The notes under the pieces: generated by a model
Databases searched by the model: none
What the model saw: the letters and a program-made list of their open reading frames with translations, nothing else
What the model was told of the DNA's origin: nothing
DNA from: a candidate division FCPU426 bacterium
GTDB lineage: Bacteria > Oederibacteriota > PGYV01 > Palsa-1178
Direction of reading: 5' to 3'
Length of the DNA stretch: 8,135 bases
Assembly (NCBI GenBank): GCA_003167475.1
Contig: PMTB01000181.1
Location: forward strand, 1-8,135
Made by a program: the position numbers and the translations under genes
Shown: positions 1 to 6,716 of the stretch, piece after piece
Position numbering within the stretch: position 1 is the stretch's first letter
Layout of the letters: each line of letters opens with the position of its first letter

Positions 1-1
1 A

Positions 2-3000
2 ACCACAAATTCCACCTATTATATAAAGCCCGTCATCGGCGGGGTCGAGCAGGCCCAGTCCGAGACTGCCGGGGTCTGGGGCCAGAATTACCTCACCATT
101 CCCGTACAACAGCCTCCCATGCAGACCATGCCCGACGGCACCACATGCACATCCACCATCAATGACTGCAGCGTGGGGGATGTGGACGGCGACGGCGAAT
201 ATGAAATAATAATGAAATGGGACCCGACAAATTCAAAAGACAATTCCCAGGCCGGTTATACCGGCGATGTTTACCTGGACGCTTATAAATTAAACGGAAC
301 GCGTTTGTGGCGCATTGACCTGGGTAAAAATATCCGCGCGGGCGCGCATTACACGCAGTTCCAGGTCTTCGATTATGACAGCGACGGCAAGGCCGAAGTC
401 GTATGCAAGACCGCGCCCGGCACAATGGACGGGACCGGAAACTATCTCAGCATGGGGCCGGCCGCTACTGATGACGACGCGGCTGATTACAGGAACACAA
501 GCGGGTACATACTTTCCGGGCCCGAGTACCTGACTGTTTTTAACGGTTTAACCGGAAAAGAAATGGCCACTGTAAATTTCAATCCCCCGCGCGGCACGGT
601 TTCCGCATGGGGGGACAATTACGGCAACAGGGTGGACAGGTTCCTCGCGTGCACCGCATATCTTGACGGCGTCCATCCGAGCATCATTATGGGGCGCGGT
701 TATTATACGAGGACATGCGTCTGCGCGTGGGACTGGAACGGGACAGTCCTGACCCAGCGCTGGTTCTGGGACTCAAACACCGCCGGCGCGCCTTACGCGG
801 CGCATGTTAACGGGTTGGGCAACCACAACTTAAGCGTCGGCGACGTGAACGGCGACGGGAAAGACGAGATAATATACGGGCCGATCGCGATAGATTCAAC
901 CGGCCATGCCATGTACGACACATTGCTCGGTCACGGCGACGCCATGCACCTGGGGAAACTCGACCCTGACAGGCCGGGATTGCAGGTCTGGGACATACAT
1001 GAAACCTATCCGCAGGCAAACGGCGGCGGCGAATTGCATGACGCCGCGACAGGGGAAATATTATGGGGCGTGCCAAACACCGGCGACACGGGAAGGGGAA
1101 TGGCAGCGGATATAGACGCCAACTACAGGGGATATGAAATGTGGTCGCCGATGACAGGCGGCGTATATAATGTAAACGGCACGCTTATCTCGACGACGGT
1201 GCCTTCAATGAATTTCAGGATATACTGGGACGGCGATTTGCAGGACGAACTTTTGGACGGCACCAAACTCGACAAGTGGACGGGGAACGGCACGACAAGG
1301 CTGGTCTCATTTTATAATACCCGCAGTTCGCAGGAGATAAACGGCACAAAAGCGAACCCCTGCCTGCAGGCGGACATACTCGGGGACTGGCGCGAGGAGG
1401 TCATTTACCGCAATTCCAACAACCAGGAGATAAATATTTTCACCACGACGACGCCCACGGCATACCGTTTTTATACTTTGATGCACGACATAATGTACCG
1501 TCTGGCTGTCGCATGGCAGAACACGGCCTATAACCAGCCGCCGCATGTTTCATTTTACCTGGGCGACGGGCCTTCGGCACAACCGACAGGGGACATAATA
1601 TACCCCGCGACAACGCCGGTTGACAGCCCCACACAGACTTACACATACACGCGCACCGTGACGTTCACAATGTCAAGGACCCAGACGCAGACCCCTACGG
1701 GCACAGCCACCCGCACCATAACGCCGACATACAGCGCGACTTTATCCAATACGCCGACATATTCTTTTACCACGACCAGTACAAACACCCGTACATCAAC
1801 CGCTACATATACAGTTACAAAAAGTTTCACCGCAAGCCCCACTTTGACGGTATATATATTCAGCCCGACGCCCTTTACACCGAGCGCGACTTTGACCGCG
1901 ACTTTGAGCTGCAGCCCAAGCGAGTCCGTCACACTGACGCGGACCTTCACCCCCGCCGCGACAGCCACGTCAACTCCGACTTTTACAATAACTTATACAG
2001 CAACGGAACCGCCCACTTTTACGCAGACAATTTTTAATTCGACCACATTCACTCCGTCAGTTACGCAGACAAACCAGGCAACATCGACATGGACAGCTCC
2101 CGCGACCTTTTCGGCGACATCCACCGCGACAGTCACAGCCACGGCAATACCGCCGGGTTATGTTGAATTGCAGGTTGAGGACGCCTGCTCATATGACGGA
2201 GTTTTTGAAAACATACACGCGGGCTATACCGGGACCGGATACGCTAACCTGGATAATACGACCGGATCGTCGGTAATGTTCTTCATAAACGCCGCGTCCG
2301 CGCAGACCATAACGCTCGACTACAGGTTTGCCAACGGCACGGCCGCTAACAGGGATATGAGCGTCGAGGTGAACGGGGTTGTACTTGGCGCCACGCTTTC
2401 CTTTCCGCCGACAGGAGCGTGGGAAACATGGGCGGACTCCACGGTGCAGGTGGATTTGATTCCCGGGAGAAATGAAATAACAATTGTTTCTTTGACGGCG
2501 AACGGCGGCCCCAATATGGACAGGGTGTCATATATATCATCGGATGCCGCGCTGGCCCCGTGCGTTGTGCCGGAGACCCCGACAACCATAGAAACAAATA
2601 CGCCGCAGGAGACCGGAACTTTGACTACAACCGTCACTTATACTTTGACGTACACGGCCACCGTGCCAAGCGCCACTTTCACGCAGACCGTGACCGCGAC
2701 AGCATCCAACACCGTGACCTCTACCATGACCACAACCCTGACATCCACAATCACACAAAACGCAACGCGCACATTCACGCCGACCATGACAGGCACCGCG
2801 ATACCGCCGACGCCTACCTGCACCGCTACCGCCACGGTTACCGCGGTTGTTGCGGAGAAGTTTGAGATAAATCAGGTATTATCATACCCGAATCCCTATA
2901 CTTTGGCGCAGCCTTTGAGCATAAGTTTTAATATTTCACATGACAGCCCAGCTGTATATTTCAGGCTTTATACTGCTTCATTCAGGCTGATCAGGAGAAT

Positions 3001-3160
3001 ATACGCGGGGCAGTATCAGGCCGGGGTAAAAACGTGCCAGATACCGGCTTCTTCGCTGAAGTCATTGAGCAGCGGGACATACTATTATTATATTGAAGGA
3101 ACGGACACGGCAGGAAAAAAAGCCAGAAGTGCGGCGGCGGTTTTGATAATACTTAAATAG
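2..3160 (+). CDS. Rhamnogalacturonan lyase (PL11) with CBM35/6-like module and C-terminal sorting-like domain, 5'-truncated
   Basis: The frame is open from base 2 with no start in the window, so the ATG at 119 is internal: the residues before it (NSTYYIKPVIGGVEQ) are already PL11 sequence. Roughly 100 N-terminal residues, including any signal peptide, are missing. Residues below count from base 2. The PL11 beta-propeller spans about 1-530. It shows calcium-binding DxDxDG loops at D60-D64, D124-D128 and D281-D285 (the last with N in the middle), and the family signature HGDAMH at 311-316. By family, it cleaves the rhamnose-galacturonic acid backbone of rhamnogalacturonan I by beta-elimination, outside the cell. 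A Thr/Pro linker (537-719) leads to a CBM35/CBM6-like module (about 720-845: VEDA, HAGYTGTGYANLDN, NMDRVSY). A second linker (about 857-952) leads to a 100-residue C-terminal domain (953-1052) starting KFEINQVLSYPNPY. Whether cleavage is endo or exo (YesW-like or YesX-like) cannot be decided here. Confidence 0.93.
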   Translation, partial: TTNSTYYIKPVIGGVEQAQSETAGVWGQNYLTIPVQQPPMQTMPDGTTCTSTINDCSVGDVDGDGEYEIIMKWDPTNSKDNSQAGYTGDVYLDAYKLNGTRLWRIDLGKNIRAGAHYTQFQVFDYDSDGKAEVVCKTAPGTMDGTGNYLSMGPAATDDDAADYRNTSGYILSGPEYLTVFNGLTGKEMATVNFNPPRGTVSAWGDNYGNRVDRFLACTAYLDGVHPSIIMGRGYYTRTCVCAWDWNGTVLTQRWFWDSNTAGAPYAAHVNGLGNHNLSVGDVNGDGKDEIIYGPIAIDSTGHAMYDTLLGHGDAMHLGKLDPDRPGLQVWDIHETYPQANGGGELHDAATGEILWGVPNTGDTGRGMAADIDANYRGYEMWSPMTGGVYNVNGTLISTTVPSMNFRIYWDGDLQDELLDGTKLDKWTGNGTTRLVSFYNTRSSQEINGTKANPCLQADILGDWREEVIYRNSNNQEINIFTTTTPTAYRFYTLMHDIMYRLAVAWQNTAYNQPPHVSFYLGDGPSAQPTGDIIYPATTPVDSPTQTYTYTRTVTFTMSRTQTQTPTGTATRTITPTYSATLSNTPTYSFTTTSTNTRTSTATYTVTKSFTASPTLTVYIFSPTPFTPSATLTATLSCSPSESVTLTRTFTPAATATSTPTFTITYTATEPPTFTQTIFNSTTFTPSVTQTNQATSTWTAPATFSATSTATVTATAIPPGYVELQVEDACSYDGVFENIHAGYTGTGYANLDNTTGSSVMFFINAASAQTITLDYRFANGTAANRDMSVEVNGVVLGATLSFPPTGAWETWADSTVQVDLIPGRNEITIVSLTANGGPNMDRVSYISSDAALAPCVVPETPTTIETNTPQETGTLTTTVTYTLTYTATVPSATFTQTVTATASNTVTSTMTTTLTSTITQNATRTFTPTMTGTAIPPTPTCTATATVTAVVAEKFEINQVLSYPNPYTLAQPLSISFNISHDSPAVYFRLYTASFRLIRRIYAGQYQAGVKTCQIPASSLKSLSSGTYYYYIEGTDTAGKKARSAAAVLIILK
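1610..2158 (+). repeat. Low-complexity Thr/Pro linker coding region, PL11 gene
   Basis: About 183 codons dominated by ACN, with short imperfect reiterations such as acgccgaca, gcgactttga and accgcgac. The protein alternates Thr with small or aromatic residues (TYTYTRTVTFT, TATYTVT), with Pro every several residues. It separates the catalytic domain from the binding module. A shorter stretch of the same style (2570-2857) follows the module. Such linkers are usually extended and are often O-glycosylated. Glycosylation here is inferred. Confidence 0.85.
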
Positions 3161-3182
3161 TTTTTAACCGGTGTTAATATAT

Positions 3183-3289
3183 TTGCTTGGTAGGCGCAAC
3201 CTTCAGGTTGCGGACTTTGTATTGCCGCTGTTCAATAAACAACCTTACAAACAAGATCCGCAACCTAAAGGTTGCGCCTACACAAGCAA
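3183..3289. repeat. Inverted pair of REP-like palindromes (BIME-like), family A
   Basis: Two copies of a palindromic element lie head to head 22 bases after the PL11 stop codon. Copy 1 (3183-3220) contains cgcaacct-tc-aggttgcg at 3195-3212. Copy 2 (3251-3289) contains cgcaacct-aa-aggttgcg at 3259-3276. Each can fold alone into an 8-bp stem. The reverse complement of copy 1 also matches copy 2 nearly throughout, including flanks ttgctt (3183-3188) and aagcaa (3284-3289), so a long two-arm structure is possible across the 30-base spacer. No T-run follows, so a classical intrinsic terminator is not supported. The form fits REP/BIME elements, which are known to sit between genes and affect mRNA 3' ends. 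Relation to a RAYT transposase is inference. Confidence 0.85.
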
Positions 3290-3343
3290 GGCAATAACAG
3301 GGGCATGGAAAAACAAACGGAGCGGTACAAACCATACGTCAAT

Positions 3344-3348
3344 GGAGG
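3344..3348 (+). promoter_or_regulatory. Shine-Dalgarno GGAGG deciding the start of the GH28-GH16 gene
   Basis: GGAGG lies 13 bases before the ATG at 3362, a longer gap than usual, in the purine-rich run ggaggcggaag. It supports the 3362 start, which is immediately followed by a signal peptide. The longer in-frame option, TTG at 3272, begins inside the second palindromic element and would put 30 hydrophilic residues before the signal peptide. Confidence 0.6.
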
Positions 3349-3361
3349 CGGAAGTAATTTT

Positions 3362-6300
3362 ATGAAATATTTGTTTAAATGGCTTGTATTAAACATTTCC
3401 ATACTTTTGTCCGTTTTCTCCGCGGCCCAGGTCATAGACATCACTTCCGCGCCTTATAACGCCACGACCGGCTCCGCTGATAATGCCGCGGCCATACAAG
3501 CCGCCATAACCGCGGCCGCTTCAGGCGACACCGTGCTTGTGCCTGCAGGGACATTTTTAAGCGGCCCTATAACCCTGAAAAGCAATTTGAATTTTCAGAT
3601 CGCGGCGGGCGCGACACTTATGATGACGGCCTTCAATACATTCCCGCAAAACACGAACTTTATATACGGCAAGAACCTGACAAATATTTCCATTACAGGA
3701 AGCGGCGTCATAGACGGGCAGGGCAAACTATGGTGGGATGACTTTAACTCCGGCAACCCGGACAACAGGCCCCCTGCCATGATATATCTTTCCAGCTGCA
3801 CCGGGGTCACATTGACCGGAGTGGCAGTGAAGGATTCGCCGAAATTCCATATCCAGCTCCTGGGTTCATGTTCCAAAGTCTGGGCGTCGGGCTTAAGCAT
3901 CACGGCCGCGTGGCCGTCGCCGAACACCGACGGCATAGACATGCGCGGCACAAATTACCTCATAGAGAACTGCTATATATCCGACGGCGACGACGTCATA
4001 CAGATAGGCGGGTCTGACCCTGTTTCCGACGTGGTCATCCGCAACTGCTCGTTCGGCACCGGCCACGGGCTTTCCATAGGAGGCTACACGCAGGGCGGGG
4101 TGAAAAATGTGCTCGTGGACAACTGCGTTTTCAACGGAACCCAGTACGGCATCCGCTGGAAATTGGGCCGCGACCGCGGCGGCATAATAGACAACCTCAC
4201 ATACTCCAATATAACCATGAACGGCATATTGCTTTACCCGTTCTTTCTCACAAGTTTTTATCCCAACCCGTCGTCGCTGCCGCCCACGGCTGATGATTAT
4301 GTGACGCCTACAGCGACAACGCCGTATTGGAGCAATATAACATTAAGGAATATAACGGCCTCTACGGCGGTAAGCGGGGCAAAAAGTCCCGGGATAATGT
4401 GGGCGGCCGACGAGGCGCCAATCACTAATTTACTTTTGGATAACGTGGTTGTGACCGGGCCGAGCGGCGTCAATTTCGAGATACACCACGCAGTTGGCGT
4501 GACGATAACCTGTTCATGCAGGGTCGACGGCAAGCAGCCTCCGCTGAATTTGGGCGCCTTTGACGCGGCTGTTTATTACCCGGTTTGCGGAACGGCCACA
4601 AATACATACACGCGTACAGCGACGCCCGCTATGACAAATACCCCGGTAAATACAATGACCAGGACAAATACGGCCACTGCAACGCGTACGCAACTGAACA
4701 CTTCCACCAATACGCCTGTGCCGTCTTTCACGCCGACGCCCGTAGGCACCTGCTGGAACCTTATTTGGTCGGACGAATTCAACGGAACGGCCATAGACCC
4801 CGCGAACTGGAACTTTGAGACGGGGTGCTCAGGCTGGGGAAACTCCGAACTGGAGAACTACACAAGCAATACCACTAACGCTTATGTATCGGGCGGCAAC
4901 CTTGTCATAAATGCCGTCAATACAGGCGGAGGCAGCTGCGGCTATACTTCGGCAAGGCTGACCACGAAAAATAAAGTGCACTTCACATACGGCAGGATAG
5001 AGGCCAGGATAAAAGCGCCATACGGCCAGGGTATATGGCCGGCGTTCTGGATGCTCGGGTCTGATATAGATTCCACGCCGTGGCCCGCGTGCGGGGAACT
5101 TGATATTTTTGAAATGGTAGGCGGCGGCTCTGGAAAAGATAATTTCAACTACGGCACGGCGCACTGGGATAATGCGGGGCACGCCTCGTATGGAAATTCT
5201 ATTTCAACGGTATGGCCGGAAAAACTCGCTGATAATTTCCACGTATACGCGATCGAATGGGATTCGGCCCAGTTGAGATGGTATTTTGACGGGGTGCTTT
5301 ATAATACCCTGAACACCAACGGCGCGAGCATGGAAGAGTTCACGGGAAAAGATTTTTATATACTGCTTAATATAGCTGTTGGCGGCACATGGCCGGGGAA
5401 CCCGGACGGCACAACCGTGTTCCCGCAGCAGATGCTTGTGGATTATGTAAGGTGGTACCAGCTTGGGACATGCGGGGCAACGCCGACGTTTACGCCTATT
5501 CAAAGCCCGAGTATGACGGCCAGTAAAACAGCGAGCGTGACAGCGACAAAAACCCCGACGACAACCTTTACTATGACAGCCACGTTATCCGCCACTAGGA
5601 TAAATACCCGGACACCGACAGCAACCGCTACTTTAAGCCCCGTGAATACCGTTACACAAAGCCCGGTCAACAGCCCGACAACTTATATATCACCCATAAA
5701 TACGCCGACACTGACATGGACGGCGATTATAGCTTTTCCTACTTCCACAAGCGCAGTAGTGACTACTTTGACGAAAACTCCGGTCTCAACCTCCATGAGC
5801 ACGGCAGTTCCAACCCTGACAAGCACTGAAGTTCCATCAGCCTCGGCCACCATAACAGCCGCAATACAGGCTCCGAGCCCGACAGCATCGTCCACATCGA
5901 CCCCAACCAGCACATTCACGTCAACCGCGACAAAAACCCCAAGCCAGACTTCCACAAAAACAACAACCCCAAGCCCGACGTTCACCCCGACCCAGACATT
6001 CATGTCAACCCCGACATTCACAGCGACCCAGCAGCCTCAAGTAACCCCCACAGCCACCACGACAGTGACAATATCCCGGGCCGGCAAATTTGAAATCACA
6101 AACGTCCTGCCCTACCCAAACCCATACAGCGGGATAGCAGACCTGAAAATAAAAATAGAAATTTCCCAGCCAGCTGAACACATAATCTCAAAGCTATACA
6201 CATCCGCGTTCAGGCGTATCCTGGAATACGACAGCGGCGCATCGGATACAAAGGAAACCCTTGTAACGGTCCCGTCGGCGAAATTGAATAAGCTGGCGTC

Positions 6301-6388
6301 AGGAACGTATTATCTTGTAATTAATGGCGTTTCAAAAACAGGAGTAAAAGTAGTTTCAAAACCGGCAGTGTTGATTTTATTCAAGTAG
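3362..6388 (+). CDS. Secreted GH28 (polygalacturonase-type) - GH16 (beta-glucanase) fusion with C-terminal sorting-like domain
   Basis: A 1008-residue two-enzyme protein. Residues 1-22 are a signal peptide (Lys-containing start, hydrophobic core, likely cut after SAA). GH28 covers about 23-410 as a right-handed beta-helix with all family catalytic motifs: N188-T-D190, D210-D211, G234-H235-G236 and R265-W-K267. It should hydrolyse alpha-1,4-galacturonan or a related pectin backbone. A Thr/Pro linker (411-463) leads to GH16 at about 464-700, with the active-site motif E579-L-D581-I-F-E584. That motif and the neighbouring sequence resemble laminarinase or licheninase-type beta-1,3(1,4)-glucanases. 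A 200-residue Thr/Pro linker (707-905) precedes a 100-residue C-terminal domain (909-1008, KFEITNVLPYPNPY to VLILFK) homologous to the end of the upstream PL11 protein. The gene is 201 bases downstream of that gene on the same strand. The domain families are firm. The exact substrates are inferred. Confidence 0.93.
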   Translation: MKYLFKWLVLNISILLSVFSAAQVIDITSAPYNATTGSADNAAAIQAAITAAASGDTVLVPAGTFLSGPITLKSNLNFQIAAGATLMMTAFNTFPQNTNFIYGKNLTNISITGSGVIDGQGKLWWDDFNSGNPDNRPPAMIYLSSCTGVTLTGVAVKDSPKFHIQLLGSCSKVWASGLSITAAWPSPNTDGIDMRGTNYLIENCYISDGDDVIQIGGSDPVSDVVIRNCSFGTGHGLSIGGYTQGGVKNVLVDNCVFNGTQYGIRWKLGRDRGGIIDNLTYSNITMNGILLYPFFLTSFYPNPSSLPPTADDYVTPTATTPYWSNITLRNITASTAVSGAKSPGIMWAADEAPITNLLLDNVVVTGPSGVNFEIHHAVGVTITCSCRVDGKQPPLNLGAFDAAVYYPVCGTATNTYTRTATPAMTNTPVNTMTRTNTATATRTQLNTSTNTPVPSFTPTPVGTCWNLIWSDEFNGTAIDPANWNFETGCSGWGNSELENYTSNTTNAYVSGGNLVINAVNTGGGSCGYTSARLTTKNKVHFTYGRIEARIKAPYGQGIWPAFWMLGSDIDSTPWPACGELDIFEMVGGGSGKDNFNYGTAHWDNAGHASYGNSISTVWPEKLADNFHVYAIEWDSAQLRWYFDGVLYNTLNTNGASMEEFTGKDFYILLNIAVGGTWPGNPDGTTVFPQQMLVDYVRWYQLGTCGATPTFTPIQSPSMTASKTASVTATKTPTTTFTMTATLSATRINTRTPTATATLSPVNTVTQSPVNSPTTYISPINTPTLTWTAIIAFPTSTSAVVTTLTKTPVSTSMSTAVPTLTSTEVPSASATITAAIQAPSPTASSTSTPTSTFTSTATKTPSQTSTKTTTPSPTFTPTQTFMSTPTFTATQQPQVTPTATTTVTISRAGKFEITNVLPYPNPYSGIADLKIKIEISQPAEHIISKLYTSAFRRILEYDSGASDTKETLVTVPSAKLNKLASGTYYLVINGVSKTGVKVVSKPAVLILFK
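5480..6076 (+). repeat. Low-complexity Thr/Pro/Ser linker coding region, GH28-GH16 gene
   Basis: About 199 codons rich in ACN, CCN and AGC, coding for strings such as TPTTTFTMTATLSAT and SPTFTPTQTF. It is the longest of four such linkers in the window. The short one at 4592-4750 joins GH28 to GH16. The reverse strand reads as a Val-rich open frame (5683-6021), purely a consequence of the ACN codons. Confidence 0.85.
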
Positions 6389-6478
6389 AGAGGCTGCTTG
6401 CTGCCTCTCTGATGCAGGATTTTTAGAACTTGGTCCGTTTATAGATCCGGCAATGAGCGGCGGCAAGCAGCCGCTCTA
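6386..6478. repeat. Inverted pair of REP-like palindromes (BIME-like), family B
   Basis: Copy 1 (about 6386-6420) folds as agagaggc (6387-6394) with gcctctct (6403-6410). Copy 2 (about 6445-6478) folds as gagcggc (6455-6461) with gccgctc (6470-6476). Both have 8-base loops. Read in opposite directions the copies align over about 34 bases with a shared core GGCTGCTTGC (6392-6401 and the complement at 6463-6472), and both end in a similar GCAGGAT/GCCGGAT. Copy 1 includes the TAG stop of the GH28-GH16 gene. The T-run nearest copy 1 (6420-6424) is 9 bases past the stem, so a standard terminator is doubtful, although the structure could still protect or end the mRNA. The sequence is unrelated to the pair at 3183-3289, but the layout is the same. 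Confidence 0.8.
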
Positions 6479-6648
6479 GAGATTATGGAGAGAATAATAA
6501 AAAAATATAATGCAAATCTATCTCGCTCTATTGCGGTCTATTGCTCCCTCGCTTTTGTTCTTCGTGGTACTCAAGGGTTCTTCGGTTGACAACCACTCTT
6601 GTAGTTGCCACAAAAAGTATTGTCAAAACAATTCCAGCACTTTTACAC

Positions 6649-6676
6649 TTGCCATAGCCGTTTGGAATGATAAAAT
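6649..6676 (+). promoter_or_regulatory. Candidate sigma70-type promoter for the LysE-family/MATE genes
   Basis: TTGCCA at 6649-6654 and TAAAAT at 6671-6676, separated by 16 bases, lie about 40 bases before the LysE-family start in an AT-rich stretch. It is the only reasonable -35/-10 pair seen in this gap. The perfect TTGACA at 6586-6591 has no matching -10. The call rests on motif match only. Confidence 0.45.
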
Positions 6677-6706
6677 ATAGTGAATTGAAGGAAATAAGCG
6701 AAATTA

Positions 6707-6713
6707 AAGGGGA
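6707..6713 (+). promoter_or_regulatory. Shine-Dalgarno-like AAGGGGA of the LysE-family gene
   Basis: The purine run aaagggga ends only 3 bases before the ATG at 6717, closer than usual. It still favours 6717 over the next in-frame ATG at 6744, which would remove part of the first membrane helix. Confidence 0.5.
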
Positions 6714-6716
6714 TTT

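Larger units (their letters stand above)
6479..6716. other. Noncoding gap between the enzyme block and the transporter block
   Basis: No convincing gene on either strand. It is AT-rich at both ends. It holds two small direct repeats, tctattgc (6527-6534, 6537-6544) and gttcttcg (6557-6564, 6577-6584), the second pair spaced 20 bases start to start. It also holds a near-palindrome ggttgacaacc (6584-6594) and the promoter candidate listed separately. No tRNA or riboswitch fold was recognised. Confidence 0.6.

Noticed and set aside
807..1076. Arg-rich - strand ORF opposite the PL11 domain
   Set aside because: It is the complement of well-conserved PL11 coding sequence and has a shadow-like composition.
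1639..1968. Val-rich open frame on the - strand (also 2638-2835, 4576-4794, 5683-6021)
   Set aside because: Antisense reading of the ACN-rich Thr/Pro linkers gives GTN-rich Val strings. There is no start signal and no family resemblance.
3290..3361. Riboswitch in the leader of the GH28-GH16 gene
   Set aside because: Searched by eye for a cyclic-di-GMP-type core because secreted enzymes often have one. The conserved elements are not present.
3171..3365. 64-codon + strand ORF across the intergenic repeat
   Set aside because: It is made mostly of the two palindromic elements and overlaps the GH28-GH16 start. No Shine-Dalgarno and no recognisable domain.
6387..6424. Intrinsic terminator after the GH28-GH16 gene
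   Set aside because: The T-run begins 9 bases after the stem, and the hairpin is better explained as one half of a repeat pair. A terminator role is not excluded.
6586..6614. Promoter using the perfect TTGACA at 6586-6591
   Set aside because: No -10-like hexamer occurs at 15-19 bases spacing.
6535..6690. Open - strand frame of about 45-50 codons with a short hydrophobic stretch (VLTILFVATT)
   Set aside because: No in-frame start or ribosome site was found, it overlaps the promoter candidate, and no family was recognised.
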